64,000 nucleotides of DNA. It comes from Alcaligenes aquatilis (lineage in GTDB: Bacteria > Pseudomonadota > Gammaproteobacteria > Burkholderiales > Burkholderiaceae_B). The stretch lies in assembly GCF_003076515.1 (NCBI RefSeq), contig NZ_CP022390.1, forward strand, positions 620,001-684,000, written 5' to 3'. This document shows positions 1 to 7,481 of the stretch, piece by piece. How positions within the stretch are numbered: position 1 is the stretch's first letter; the number at the start of each line of letters is the position of its first letter. The notes beneath the pieces were generated by a model, which saw nothing but the letters and a program-made list of their open reading frames with translations, was not told the DNA's origin and did not search any database. A program made the position numbers and the translations under genes.

Positions 1-186
1 AATCGTTTGGGGCATACCGTTTACAGTGCGGCCCAGTTAAAGACCATGCAGGAAGTGATTACCTTGCTGGTGTTTGTGGTGTTCTCGGTGCTATATCTAA
101 AAGAGAGTTTTACGCTTAATCACCTGGTCGGTTTCACGCTGATTGGTGCCGGGGCATTTTTTATATTTTATGGGCCACTGAAATAA
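1..186 (+). CDS. DMT-superfamily (DUF486-like) membrane protein, 3' end only
   Basis: The window opens inside this gene and shows only its last 61 codons, ending TAA. The visible part is very hydrophobic. It starts with the segment AQLKTMQEVITLLVF, continues FSVLYLKESFTLNHLVGF, and ends GAFFIFYGPLK. This helix, short amphipathic turn, helix layout matches the C-terminus of the small DUF486 proteins of the drug/metabolite transporter superfamily, which are about 110-120 residues with four predicted helices. The substrate is unknown for the family. Family assignment is by recognition of the conserved QLK..QE..TL..F segment; the N-terminal half is outside the window. Confidence 0.72.
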   Translation, partial: NRLGHTVYSAAQLKTMQEVITLLVFVVFSVLYLKESFTLNHLVGFTLIGAGAFFIFYGPLK

Positions 187-210
187 GGAATACCTTATTG
201 CCGGTACAAA

Positions 211-283
211 AAGGGCCCCCTCGCTACGCCTTTGGCTTGCTGCCCCCCGGGGGGGGGGTTGTCTTGGGGCGGCCCGGCGACAA
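211..283. repeat. GC-rich palindromic intergenic element with a C6G10 tract
   Basis: A roughly 70 bp GC-rich block begins GGGCCCCCTCGC and ends GGGGCGGCCC, so its outer ends are complementary. In the middle a run of six C (243-248) abuts ten G (249-258). It lies between two genes and does not code for anything recognisable. It resembles the GGGCCCCC...GGCGGCCC type of dispersed intergenic palindrome common in Burkholderiales genomes. Only one copy is visible here, so calling it a repeat family member is inference. Confidence 0.4.
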
Positions 284-310
284 AAAAAAGCCTCGCATAT
301 TGCAAGGCTT
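282..310 (-). terminator. Rho-independent terminator (minus strand)
   Basis: Read on the minus strand, AAGCCT (310-305) and AGGCTT (293-288) form a stem around an 11-nt loop and run directly into a T-run made by the A-run at 282-289. It is the second terminator-like hairpin downstream of the lipoprotein gene that ends at 592. Confidence 0.6.
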
Positions 311-314
311 GAAG

Positions 315-385
315 CCGGATAAATAGGGAGGTGGAAAATGTTATCCGGTATTCCCATATTACGTATGAGTAAGCTTGTTGACTAG
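315..385 (+). other. Hairpin with exposed ribosome-binding site and a 15-codon ORF
   Basis: CCGGATAA (315-322) and TTATCCGG (341-348) form a perfect 8 bp inverted repeat with an 18-nt loop. The loop carries GGAGG (327-331) six bases before an ATG at 338. From there a 15-codon ORF, MLSGIPILRMSKLVD, runs to TAG at 383-385. Good Shine-Dalgarno spacing inside a hairpin loop recalls leader peptides, but no downstream plus-strand gene exists for it to control, so coding is doubtful. The stem could instead belong to a minus-strand transcript tail. Confidence 0.25.
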
Positions 386-506
386 GTTCAATGCATAGCA
401 GTGCGTAACTGTTTGTGGCTCCCTGGCTGCGATTTCTTATCCTGTTGTGGCAATTTGAAATAGGGTTTTTTTCTAAGCCTAATAAAAAAACAGCCTGAAA
501 TAAATG

Positions 507-539
507 ACCCCCAAGATGGCTTAAACCAGCCTTGGGGGT
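507..539 (-). terminator. Terminator of the META/DUF4377 lipoprotein gene
   Basis: ACCCCCAAG (507-515) pairs with CTTGGGGGT (531-539), with an inner GGCT/AGCC pair extending the stem. On the minus strand it is followed at a short distance by a T7 run (485-490 region). It lies 53 bases past the stop codon of the gene at 592-1410. Confidence 0.65.
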
Positions 540-591
540 ATTGGATTCGGCCATTCGTGAAGACAGCACTCAGATAGGGTAGCTGCCTGAC

Positions 592-1410
592 TTATTTGCC
601 GATTTGTTCAGACTCCACCACCATGTCCAGCACGTCGGCCTTGGAAGAGGCATCAGCAGGGACGTTTTTCAGTTCGTAGCGGTTGATACGCAGCACGTTA
701 CGAACACCTGGTGTGTGGGTGTAGCCCTCGATGTCACCGTAGTAGTACATCCATTCGCCCAGGTGGGTTTTGACACCAGAGTCGTTGTACTGGATTTCAC
801 GTACTTTCAGGCACTGGTAGTTGGGCATGAGAGGATGCGAGCAGGCTTCGCGCTGCGCCGCTACTTCCAGAAACACCCGGGTAGGCTCACTGCCATAACG
901 GGTCGTGGCAGTAGGCTCCCCTTTCAGGCGCCATTGGGTGCCGTCCTTGAAGCTCAGAGTCAGGACGGGGGCCGGGTTGTTCGGCGCAGAGTCGGCCTTG
1001 CTCATGCTCCATGTCGTTGCCGTAGGCAGCAGCTTGCCCACGGCTTGCTCATTGCGCATCAGTTCGGGGTCCGCGCACATTTTCATGGTGCTGACCGGCG
1101 AAGTAAAGCTAATGCTGGAGCCCTTCAAGGTGTAGCCGCTGCCCAGAACATTACACAGATTGTCGACCGACATCATCTTGTCGGTGAAATTCAGGGTGAC
1201 TTGTTCACCGCCTGCGCCAGCAATAGCGGGGGCTGGCTGGCCGTCTTTGCCTGCAGTGGCAAATAGACGCCAGTGATAAGCCTGCAAAGCGGTTTCTTTG
1301 TCCATATGGTGCTCGGAGTTAGCGGGGCTGGATGAGTTGTTTGGAGCCGCACAGGCGGCCAGACCCATTAGTGCGATTGACGCAATCGTTAACTTGAAGG
1401 TGCTTTTCAT
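592..1410 (-). CDS. META and DUF4377 domain lipoprotein
   Basis: 272-residue predicted lipoprotein. The N-terminus is a lipoprotein signal with lipobox LAAC (Cys about residue 20), followed by a Ser/Asn/Pro-rich linker, so the mature protein should be lipid-anchored. Residues about 40-155 look like a META (HslJ-type) domain, with the typical pattern of W..., LNF, MS...CN..GSGYTL...TMKMCADP and LMRNE. Residues about 165-265 match DUF4377, with VFLEVAAQREACSHPLMPNYQCLKVREIQY and LGEWMYYYGDIEGYTHTPG. Proteins with this fusion are found in the proteobacterial envelope, and META proteins are linked to stress or heat tolerance, but the biochemical role is unknown. The gene stands alone, with two minus-strand hairpin terminators downstream. 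Confidence 0.85.
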   Translation of the reverse strand: MKSTFKLTIASIALMGLAACAAPNNSSSPANSEHHMDKETALQAYHWRLFATAGKDGQPAPAIAGAGGEQVTLNFTDKMMSVDNLCNVLGSGYTLKGSSISFTSPVSTMKMCADPELMRNEQAVGKLLPTATTWSMSKADSAPNNPAPVLTLSFKDGTQWRLKGEPTATTRYGSEPTRVFLEVAAQREACSHPLMPNYQCLKVREIQYNDSGVKTHLGEWMYYYGDIEGYTHTPGVRNVLRINRYELKNVPADASSKADVLDMVVESEQIGK

Positions 1411-1513
1411 GGGTGGTTTCCTTGTTGAGTCCTTGGCTTGCCTTGTGTGGCGCCCTTGAGGAAAACAAACGCGCTCCGGTGACGTCGTTGCACGGAACAG
1501 TTGCCAGTTGGAG

Positions 1514-2221
1514 TTAGTTTGTTGTTAAAGCCTGTACTTGATTATCCAGGCTTTTGCGCAAAGAGTCTGGCAAGGATAGTAAACGTGCCAGCTCATCAAG
1601 ATAGGCTCGTTCCATATAACTTTGCTCGTCAATGGCAAGTACGCTGGTCAAATAAATCTCGGCCGCCATCTCGGGTGTTTGAGCCAGTTGGGCAACGGCT
1701 TGCGGGTCAACAGGCTTGAGCAGCTCCTGGGACAACCAGTGGCGTGCCTGTTCGGGGGCGGCCATTTTATCGATTTCTGCATCGATCAGTTCGCGCTCGG
1801 CATCGCCAATGTGACCGTCTGCCTTGGAAGCAGAGACCAAAGCGGCCAGGATGACCATGGCGTGTGTATCGGCTTGACTGCTGGCGGCCAAAGGCAGTGG
1901 GGCGGGAGGAACGGCTTGCACTGGAGAAGGGGCAGCTTGTTGGCCCGCATTTTGTTCTTGCCAGTTCTGGTACACCTTGACGGCCAGGGCGCCCAGGGCA
2001 GCGGCTCCACCATAGGCGGCCATGGAGCCCCCCATTTTGCGGAATTTCTTGTTGCCTAGCAGTACGCCCAGAACGCCGCCTACAACGGCCCCACCGCCAA
2101 AACCACCCGCCTGTTCACTGATCTTTTTACCCAGGCCGGAGGTATTTAACTGGCCTTGGCCTTGTTTCAGGGCGCTTTGGCCGCTTTGCAGAATTTGTTG
2201 CAACATTTGCTGAAGTGACAT
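1514..2221 (-). CDS. DUF533 / TerB-like inner membrane protein (YebE type)
   Basis: 235 residues. The N-terminal third holds a Gln-rich amphipathic stretch and then a Gly/Ala-rich hydrophobic segment (GGFGGGAVVGGVLGVLLG, then MAAYGGAAALGALAVKVYQNW). A Pro/Gln/Ala-rich linker follows at about 95-115. Residues about 118-235 form an all-helical TerB-like domain that begins AMVILAALVSASKADGHIGDAE, with the family's acidic D-G-x-I loop. This architecture is the DUF533 family, which includes E. coli YebE. TerB-fold proteins bind metal and are associated with tellurite resistance, but there are no other ter genes here, so a tellurite role should not be assumed. The ATG at 2221 begins MSLQQMLQQ as in relatives. 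Confidence 0.85.
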   Translation of the reverse strand: MSLQQMLQQILQSGQSALKQGQGQLNTSGLGKKISEQAGGFGGGAVVGGVLGVLLGNKKFRKMGGSMAAYGGAAALGALAVKVYQNWQEQNAGQQAAPSPVQAVPPAPLPLAASSQADTHAMVILAALVSASKADGHIGDAERELIDAEIDKMAAPEQARHWLSQELLKPVDPQAVAQLAQTPEMAAEIYLTSVLAIDEQSYMERAYLDELARLLSLPDSLRKSLDNQVQALTTN

Positions 2222-2436
2222 GGATTCGCTCTATCAGGTAAGGGGTAAACAGTAGCTTCGTTATAAACTACTTTATTGGGCGCGCCCGCGTACAATTGTA
2301 AGCAGACCTGCCGGGGAAAGTCGCCTAAGAAGGCGGGTATGGCATGGGCAATTGGGTGTCTTGTGTCCCGATCAATCCATATAGGCGCGCTTGCGCTGAT
2401 ATCAAGGGGGGAAGGGCTTAACTGGCTCTGTATATT

Positions 2437-3588
2437 ATGAAATTGACTCGAACTGCTTTCGCTTTGTCCGTAGTGTTGGCCACCTTGGCCGCTCCGGCCC
2501 AATCACAAGTCAAAATCGGCGTGATCGCCTCGGCAACCGGGCCGACAGCGGTGGTTGGTTTGCCGCAGCGCAATACAGTGCCCCTCTTGCCAACCAAGGT
2601 TGGAGATCTGACCGTTGAGTACATCTCCATGGATGACGCCAGTGATCCGAACCAGACCGTCACCTTGTTCAAGAAAATGATTTCCGAGGACAAGATCGAT
2701 GCCCTGATCGGGCCTACTGGCTCGCCCAACGCAATGGGCCTGATTCAGTTTGCGGCTGATGCGGGCACGCCGGTGCTGGCACCGGTGGGGGCGGCATCGG
2801 TTGTGTTGCCGATGACTGAGCAAAAGAAATGGGTGTTCAAAACCACCCAGAACGACGACATTATTGCTCAGGCCCTGGTCAAGCATATGGTTGACAATGG
2901 CGTCAAGACTGCGGGTTTTATCGGGTTCAACGATGCCTATGGCGAGAGCTGGTTGAACGTGTTCAAAAACTTGGCGGATGTAAACAATATCAAGATTGTG
3001 GCTACGGAACGCTATGTACGTTCGGACACCTCGGTAACGGGTCAGGCCTTGAAGGTTTACGCCGCTAAACCGGATGTGGTTCTGGTGGCCGGCACGGGCG
3101 CGGCTGCCGTGTTGCCGCAAGTGACTTTGGTCAAGCAAGGCTACAAAGGGCAGATTTATCAAACGCACGGTGCCGCTTTGCCTGCGTTCTTGAGCCTGGG
3201 GGGCGAGCAGGTGGAGGGCACGATTCTGGCCGCCAGCCTGATGCTGGTGTTGCCTGAGATTGAAGACAGCAATCCTGCCAAGCCCATTGCTCAAGATTAT
3301 ATCCAGCGCTACTCCGAGCGTTATGGTCAGGCCCCTGCTACCTTTGGTGCCAACGTATATGACGCCGGCCTATTGCTGGAAAAGGCGATTCCTGAAGCAG
3401 CCAGCAAGGCCAAACCGGGTACGCCTGAGTTTCGTTCTGCCTTGCGTGATGCACTGGAGCAAACTCGTGACTTGGTGGCAACCCAAGGTGTCTACACCAT
3501 GTCGCCTGAGGACCATAGCGGCTTTGACGAGCGTGGTCGTGAACTGATCACTGTGCGTAACGGCCAATGGCGCTTGCTCAAACCGTAA
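2437..3588 (+). CDS. ABC transporter substrate-binding protein, branched-chain amino acid (LivJ/LivK) type
   Basis: 383 residues with a clear Sec signal peptide (cleavage expected near APAQSQ-VKIG, about residue 24). The mature protein has the type-1 periplasmic binding fold of the Peripla_BP_6 family: VKIGVIASATGPTAVVGLPQRNTVPLL at the start, GPTGSPNAMGLIQFA around residue 85-100, and GFIGFNDAYGESW near 165. It would bind an amino acid or related small molecule for an ABC importer. No permease or ATPase gene is adjacent, so it is an orphan binding protein that may feed a remote transporter. The ligand cannot be deduced. The Shine-Dalgarno-like GGGGGGAAGGG lies unusually far upstream. A strong terminator follows at 3614. 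Confidence 0.88.
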   Translation: MKLTRTAFALSVVLATLAAPAQSQVKIGVIASATGPTAVVGLPQRNTVPLLPTKVGDLTVEYISMDDASDPNQTVTLFKKMISEDKIDALIGPTGSPNAMGLIQFAADAGTPVLAPVGAASVVLPMTEQKKWVFKTTQNDDIIAQALVKHMVDNGVKTAGFIGFNDAYGESWLNVFKNLADVNNIKIVATERYVRSDTSVTGQALKVYAAKPDVVLVAGTGAAAVLPQVTLVKQGYKGQIYQTHGAALPAFLSLGGEQVEGTILAASLMLVLPEIEDSNPAKPIAQDYIQRYSERYGQAPATFGANVYDAGLLLEKAIPEAASKAKPGTPEFRSALRDALEQTRDLVATQGVYTMSPEDHSGFDERGRELITVRNGQWRLLKP

Positions 3589-3613
3589 GCAGGTTTGAAG
3601 GCAGGTATGAAAA

Positions 3614-3640
3614 ACGCGGCGTCACGCCGCGTTTTTTTGT
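3614..3640 (+). terminator. Bidirectional rho-independent terminator
   Basis: ACGCGGCG (3614-3621), loop TCA, CGCCGCGT (3625-3632), then a T7 run. The A-rich left side also gives a T-run on the minus strand, so it can end both the binding-protein gene and the convergent DUF3892 gene. Confidence 0.85.
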
Positions 3641-3679
3641 GTTCCCTGATAGATAGAGGAAGGAAAGTCAGGCTGCTGT

Positions 3680-3946
3680 TCAAGCAGCCTGGCTGGGTAG
3701 GCTGAGCAAAATGTGAGGCTCTTCAACTTCAAGCTCAGTTTTCAGGTACTTGGCACCAAAACGGCTGAGCGCCACGGTCAGTTTGGCGGGAATGCCATCC
3801 AGAAGAATGTAGTAGTCTTCTTGGCCCTGCTCAATTTGCTGGACAACATCGGGTTGAGAGCGTTGCCAGCCCGCTCCTCCAAGATGGGTAATTCGTTCGT
3901 AAGGGTCCCGACGCATATCTTTCGTGACGTATGCAACCTCGATCAT
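3680..3946 (-). CDS. DUF3892 domain protein
   Basis: 88 residues from the chosen start: MIEVAYVTKDMRRDPYERITHLGG, then WQRSQPDVVQQIEQGQEDYYILLDG. The pattern ITHLGG...W...I..G...YY matches the small DUF3892 family, whose function is unknown. The reading frame is open further upstream, but the ATG at 3946 has AGGTGG about five bases before it, and the residues upstream of it do not look like the family. It is convergent with the binding-protein gene and follows the exonuclease gene closely on the same strand, so the two may be cotranscribed. Confidence 0.75.
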   Translation of the reverse strand: MIEVAYVTKDMRRDPYERITHLGGAGWQRSQPDVVQQIEQGQEDYYILLDGIPAKLTVALSRFGAKYLKTELEVEEPHILLSLPSQAA

Positions 3947-4033
3947 TTGCCACCTCATGAAGTTCTTGTTGGGACCTTCATCATTGGGCATAAGCAGGCT
4001 GGTAGCCATTAGGGATTTTACGAACCTTGAGGT

Positions 4034-4690
4034 TTATACCTTCAAAGCCTTGATCAGATAGGGGTCCAGGTCCGGCTGGCGCAGCAACCAGTTCTTGTAA
4101 TCCTGTGGCACATCGGCAATAGCCATGCCCTTGTGTTTGCCAAAATGCAAAACGGTGGGAATGCGGGCGTGCTCGGAGAGCTGCCACAACTGTTCCCAGG
4201 TGTTGATGTTCTGCTTGAGCCCCAACAAATACTGCAGCAGCGACAGGCAATTGCGTACGTCGGCCAGTGCGCTGTGTGCGTTGCGCAGGCGTTCGCGAGC
4301 ATTGGCGCGATCAATGTGATAAATCAGAGCAGATTGGCTGTAGCTATCCAGGCCTGGAATCAAGTGGCGCGATAAGGCCAAGGTACAGATACGCTTGATA
4401 TTGGGGGAACCGGCCACCCCCCAGTCATAGTCCACATTGTGACCGATGATGTATTGGGTGTCGGCAGGCAGCTTGAATTCGGTGTGCGGGGGGCAGTCCT
4501 GCAGCTCCTCGTCATAGATGTGATGCGTGGCCAAGGCGCCTAGCGTATTGGCTTGATCAGGCCGGTAGCGTTGCTCAAATTCTTCATTGACCAGCAAAAA
4601 TACCGGGTCGCTCAAACGCAACCAAGCGGCCTCGATGACTTGAGGCTGGGCAGTGCCGGTGGTTTCAGTATCAAACAGCAGGGCAGACAT
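4034..4690 (-). CDS. DEDDh-type 3'-5' exonuclease (DnaQ fold) with DUF3820-like tail
   Basis: The catalytic core has the DEDDh exonuclease signature: FDTETTG at the N-terminus (first Asp/Glu pair), HNVDYDW in the middle, and HSALADVRNC with the His-x4-Asp pair. It should hydrolyse single-stranded DNA or RNA from the 3' end with two metal ions. After the core, the C-terminal 50 residues (HFGKHKGMAIADVPQDYKNWLL) match the DUF3820 motif, a combination seen in stand-alone proteobacterial exonucleases. I chose the Met at 4690 (MSALLFDTETTG) because relatives begin just before the FDTET motif. The ATG at 4720 is also possible, and neither has a strong ribosome-binding site. It is probably a repair or turnover nuclease and not the replicative epsilon subunit. 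Confidence 0.85.
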   Translation of the reverse strand: MSALLFDTETTGTAQPQVIEAAWLRLSDPVFLLVNEEFEQRYRPDQANTLGALATHHIYDEELQDCPPHTEFKLPADTQYIIGHNVDYDWGVAGSPNIKRICTLALSRHLIPGLDSYSQSALIYHIDRANARERLRNAHSALADVRNCLSLLQYLLGLKQNINTWEQLWQLSEHARIPTVLHFGKHKGMAIADVPQDYKNWLLRQPDLDPYLIKALKV

Positions 4691-4744
4691 ACAGGAATCG
4701 CTAACAGACAAAGCCGTCATGGTAGTGCATGTGTCTGGCTTTGC

Positions 4745-4969
4745 CTATACGGGCTTGAGGCGAAACCCTTCAGGAGTTCCCCAGCGATTGGTGCGTAGTA
4801 GCCAGTGAGTCTGGCAGTTCAGACAGCGATACTGTGTTTCGTGGGCTCCGTCAGGAGATGGGGGGTGTTGCCCAAGTAAGCGCAAATCGGCATGCGCTTG
4901 GCTAGTACTGACACCCTGTGGCAAGGCCAAACATGCCTGGCACAAGGGCGAGCCGTAAACTGACGCCAT
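4745..4969 (-). CDS. Small zinc-ribbon-like protein, function unknown
   Basis: 74 residues. Two CxxC pairs, CQAC near residue 10 and CLNC near residue 49, are separated by about 35 residues, a spacing that could hold one structural zinc. The end, HWLLRTNRWGTPEGFRL, is typical of small ribbon proteins that touch nucleic acid or other proteins, but no family could be named. It lies 54 bases upstream of the exonuclease start on the same strand and 64 bases downstream of the cyclase stop. The paired cysteines and tight packing support coding. Confidence 0.65.
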   Translation of the reverse strand: MASVYGSPLCQACLALPQGVSTSQAHADLRLLGQHPPSPDGAHETQYRCLNCQTHWLLRTNRWGTPEGFRLKPV

Positions 4970-5033
4970 ATCACCGCTCCCTGATGTGTTGTTTCGTATT
5001 GATACATCAGTATCGGTTTGCTTACGGATAGCG

Positions 5034-6494
5034 TCAAGTACCTGTCTTGGGCTCGGGCAAATGGTAGGAATAACTTTGATCCCTACCCGCGCGTTTTGCT
5101 TCGTACAAGGCAGTGTCTGCTTGGCGTAGCAACGCGTGTAGATCCAGGGTTGAAGAGTCCAAAGTGGCGATGCCCAAACTGGCAGTCATAGTCAGTTGTT
5201 GGTCGTTGTCCAGGCAAAAGGGCAGCAAGGAAATGCTTTTACGGACTCGCTCAGCAACAGCATGCGCTTGTAGTGCGCTGCAGTCCGGCAACAAAATACC
5301 AAATTCTTCTCCGCCTAGCCGGCCGCATACATCGGTCTCGCGCAAAGCCAGTGAAATACGTTGGGTAACAGCGCTCAAGGCCAGATCGCCGACATGGTGG
5401 CCGTGGGTGTCGTTAACGGGCTTGAAGTGGTCGATGTCCAGAACGATGACGCTGATAGGAACCTGTTTCAAACGGCATTGGGTCAGTATTGTCTGGCTTT
5501 GCTGATAAAAAGCCTGTTTGTTGAGCAAGCCCGTCAGGTCATCGTGGTGGGCAAGTTGCTGCAGTTTTTCAACCGCCAGATTGCGTGCTGACATCAGGCT
5601 GGCGCTGGTGATAGAGGCCAGCGCAATGGAAGCAATCCCGATGCGCAGTGACAGCAGGTCTAGCGAGGAGTGGAACTGATTGGGCAAGAAGTACACCGGC
5701 GGGCTCAGGGCAAACAGCGTCCAGAGCACATAGAACAACGTCAGTAAGGTGGTCGAAAAGAGCGAGTAGCTAAGGGCGCACCACAATAAAGGCAGGACGG
5801 GAAAGGCCAGGGAGCCGGGGCCGTCAATCAGCAGGCTTAACAAGCTGGCCAATAACAAGGACAGAGCGGGCGCTAACTGGGCCAGGCTCATCAGGTGCGG
5901 TTCGTTCCAGTATTCCAGAAAGCGGCGCCAAGGGCGCGCGGGGGCGGTCAGGATGACGGGCAAGATAGCGCTATAGGAAATCAAGCTAGTCAGCATCCAG
6001 GACAGAATGGCCAAAGGCAAATCCTGATCGGTATGCAGATACAGGGCAAAACCGCCTAGCAAGGCAGATAAAACGCAGGCCAGGCCGTAGTAGGAGGCCA
6101 GCGTCAACATCGCCTGGGGGCGACGCAGGGAAAGATCCAACTGGCGATTGCGGGTGATCAGCCAATACGCCAGGCTGACGCCGCTGACATCGGCTACGGT
6201 CAAAAGCAGCGCAATGGGTAGGGGGTTGGTGGCAAGTAGCTCGGCACAGAAATAGGCCAGCGTAATGAGTAGCCAGTTAAATTTTTGACTGGCCCAGTCT
6301 GGGCGGCGGATAAACAGACCCAGAAGCACAGCTTCGGTAGGCCAGAAGATGGTTAGTGCATCGGAATGGTGCAGCTTGGTACCCAGCAGGGTCAGAAGTA
6401 GGACCAGGCTGAACAGGAAAAACCGGGAGAGATAGGAGTAGCGCCGGGGTGGGCGCAAGCAGAAAGCCTGCTTTGGTTTCATATCCGTTGCCAT
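5034..6494 (-). CDS. Diguanylate cyclase with MASE1 membrane sensor domain
   Basis: 486 residues. Residues about 20-300 contain multiple hydrophobic helices beginning YLSRFFLFSLVLLLTLLGTKLHHSDALTIFWPTEAVLLGL, the signature start of the MASE1 integral-membrane sensor. Residues about 320-480 are a GGDEF domain: HHDDLTGLLNKQAF, DIDHFKPVNDTHGHHVGD and the active-site loop GGEEF. An intact inhibitory I-site, RETD, lies exactly five residues before GGEEF, so feedback inhibition by c-di-GMP is expected. The protein should convert two GTP into c-di-GMP in response to a signal sensed in the membrane. No phosphodiesterase or effector gene is adjacent. The ATG at 6494 is the first sensible start. Confidence 0.92.
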   Translation of the reverse strand: MATDMKPKQAFCLRPPRRYSYLSRFFLFSLVLLLTLLGTKLHHSDALTIFWPTEAVLLGLFIRRPDWASQKFNWLLITLAYFCAELLATNPLPIALLLTVADVSGVSLAYWLITRNRQLDLSLRRPQAMLTLASYYGLACVLSALLGGFALYLHTDQDLPLAILSWMLTSLISYSAILPVILTAPARPWRRFLEYWNEPHLMSLAQLAPALSLLLASLLSLLIDGPGSLAFPVLPLLWCALSYSLFSTTLLTLFYVLWTLFALSPPVYFLPNQFHSSLDLLSLRIGIASIALASITSASLMSARNLAVEKLQQLAHHDDLTGLLNKQAFYQQSQTILTQCRLKQVPISVIVLDIDHFKPVNDTHGHHVGDLALSAVTQRISLALRETDVCGRLGGEEFGILLPDCSALQAHAVAERVRKSISLLPFCLDNDQQLTMTASLGIATLDSSTLDLHALLRQADTALYEAKRAGRDQSYSYHLPEPKTGT

Positions 6495-6662
6495 AGGAGC
6501 GCACGCTCAACGTGGACGCTTTACAGCGTCGGATAAGTTTTAAGCCGCCACTATTTTAGGACGAAAGCAGGAATGGCCATTACAGATTGTAATTATGTGT
6601 TATCAAATGAGACTAATACGGGGCTGTATCTGACTACCCCGTATTAATTAGGCAGCATATTC

Positions 6663-6929
6663 TTAATTCAGAGCGGGCATGGGATGGCGAGGGGCCACGT
6701 GATGCACGTCCTGCAGGCGGAAGCGAAACCGTACGTTGGCATCCTGACTATGGGCGTCGGCAGTGTAGGTGGTGCAGCCGTGTACAGGTGAACTGAAGAT
6801 CACGGTACCAGCCATACGAGGGCCGTTTTTAGGTTGCAGATACACCGTATCGCCAATGCGAATATCGGTTTTATTCAAGGCAATATGGTCAGGGCGCGAG
6901 ATCAAACCAGTTGGATAGACGTTTTTCAT
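6663..6929 (-). CDS. Hypothetical small protein
   Basis: 88 residues starting MKNVYPTGLISRPDHIALNKTDIRIGDTVYL. I chose this start because AAGGA lies about eight bases upstream; a longer frame from 6956 has no such site. The mid-section, RIGDTVYLQPKNGPRMAGTVIFSSPVHGC, has the look of a small beta-barrel (KOW- or SH3-like), and the C-terminus is rich in His, Arg and Pro. I do not recognise a family. A 9 bp inverted repeat lies just upstream and may be its operator. Confidence 0.6.
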   Translation of the reverse strand: MKNVYPTGLISRPDHIALNKTDIRIGDTVYLQPKNGPRMAGTVIFSSPVHGCTTYTADAHSQDANVRFRFRLQDVHHVAPRHPMPALN

Positions 6930-6947
6930 ATTTTTTTCCTTATCGTG

Positions 6948-6990
6948 TGGTGTCATTACATCGTTTTTTTATTGAGATTTGATGACACCA
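6948..6990. promoter_or_regulatory. 9 bp inverted repeat upstream of the small hypothetical gene
   Basis: TGGTGTCAT (6948-6956) and ATGACACCA (6982-6990) are perfect reverse complements, about 34 bases apart centre to centre (roughly three helical turns). The T-rich spacer contains a T7 run. It begins 19 bases upstream of the start codon at 6929. It could be a two-site operator or a hairpin; the sequence does not decide. Confidence 0.35.
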
Positions 6991-7481
6991 TGATGGACCA
7001 GCCTCCACACGGAGGTCAGGCCATTGCTATTTCAATGTAGAGCATCGCTGACTGGACAATAACAATGTCAAGCAAACGTACTCTGTGACAGCATGGACAG
7101 CGCCTTATTCGTTTGCCAAGCATATGGACGGAGCAAGTAGTCCGCTACGATGCAAAAAATAAGTCTGGATGTGGCTGCCGTCGCCGTAGTAAATGAATAC
7201 CCGCATGTTTGGGGACATGCCAGAAGGTCAAAGGGACCTGTTTACGTGGGTATATTCAAGAAAATATTGATCGCACGTTCTTGATGTAATGGATATATGG
7301 GCGCGATCAGCTAACTATTAAGTCATAGGTTTGCGATGTTGTCAAGTGTCAGGGGGACGTCATTGCCGCAGGTCGATGTTTCTAATCCACTTCTTTGCAC
7401 GCTATCGTCAAAGCAGGGGCGGGCTGTTGAACAGGCTGTTTTAGAATACGTTCTTTATCTTGCCTTTTGTTGTTGCCTCCC
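6991..7481. other. Gene-free gap of about 490 bp
   Basis: No convincing coding frame is visible on either strand. The only structure seen is AGGTC (7225-7229) and GACCT (7235-7239), a weak 5 bp hairpin. The composition is more A/T-rich than the flanking genes. Promoters for the divergent hypothetical gene and the MOSC gene should lie here, but I could not pick a clear -35/-10 pair. Confidence 0.4.

Noticed and set aside
1514-2221. Tellurite-resistance locus
   Set aside because: Only a TerB-like fold is present. None of the other ter genes are nearby, and DUF533 proteins are widespread without a tellurite phenotype.
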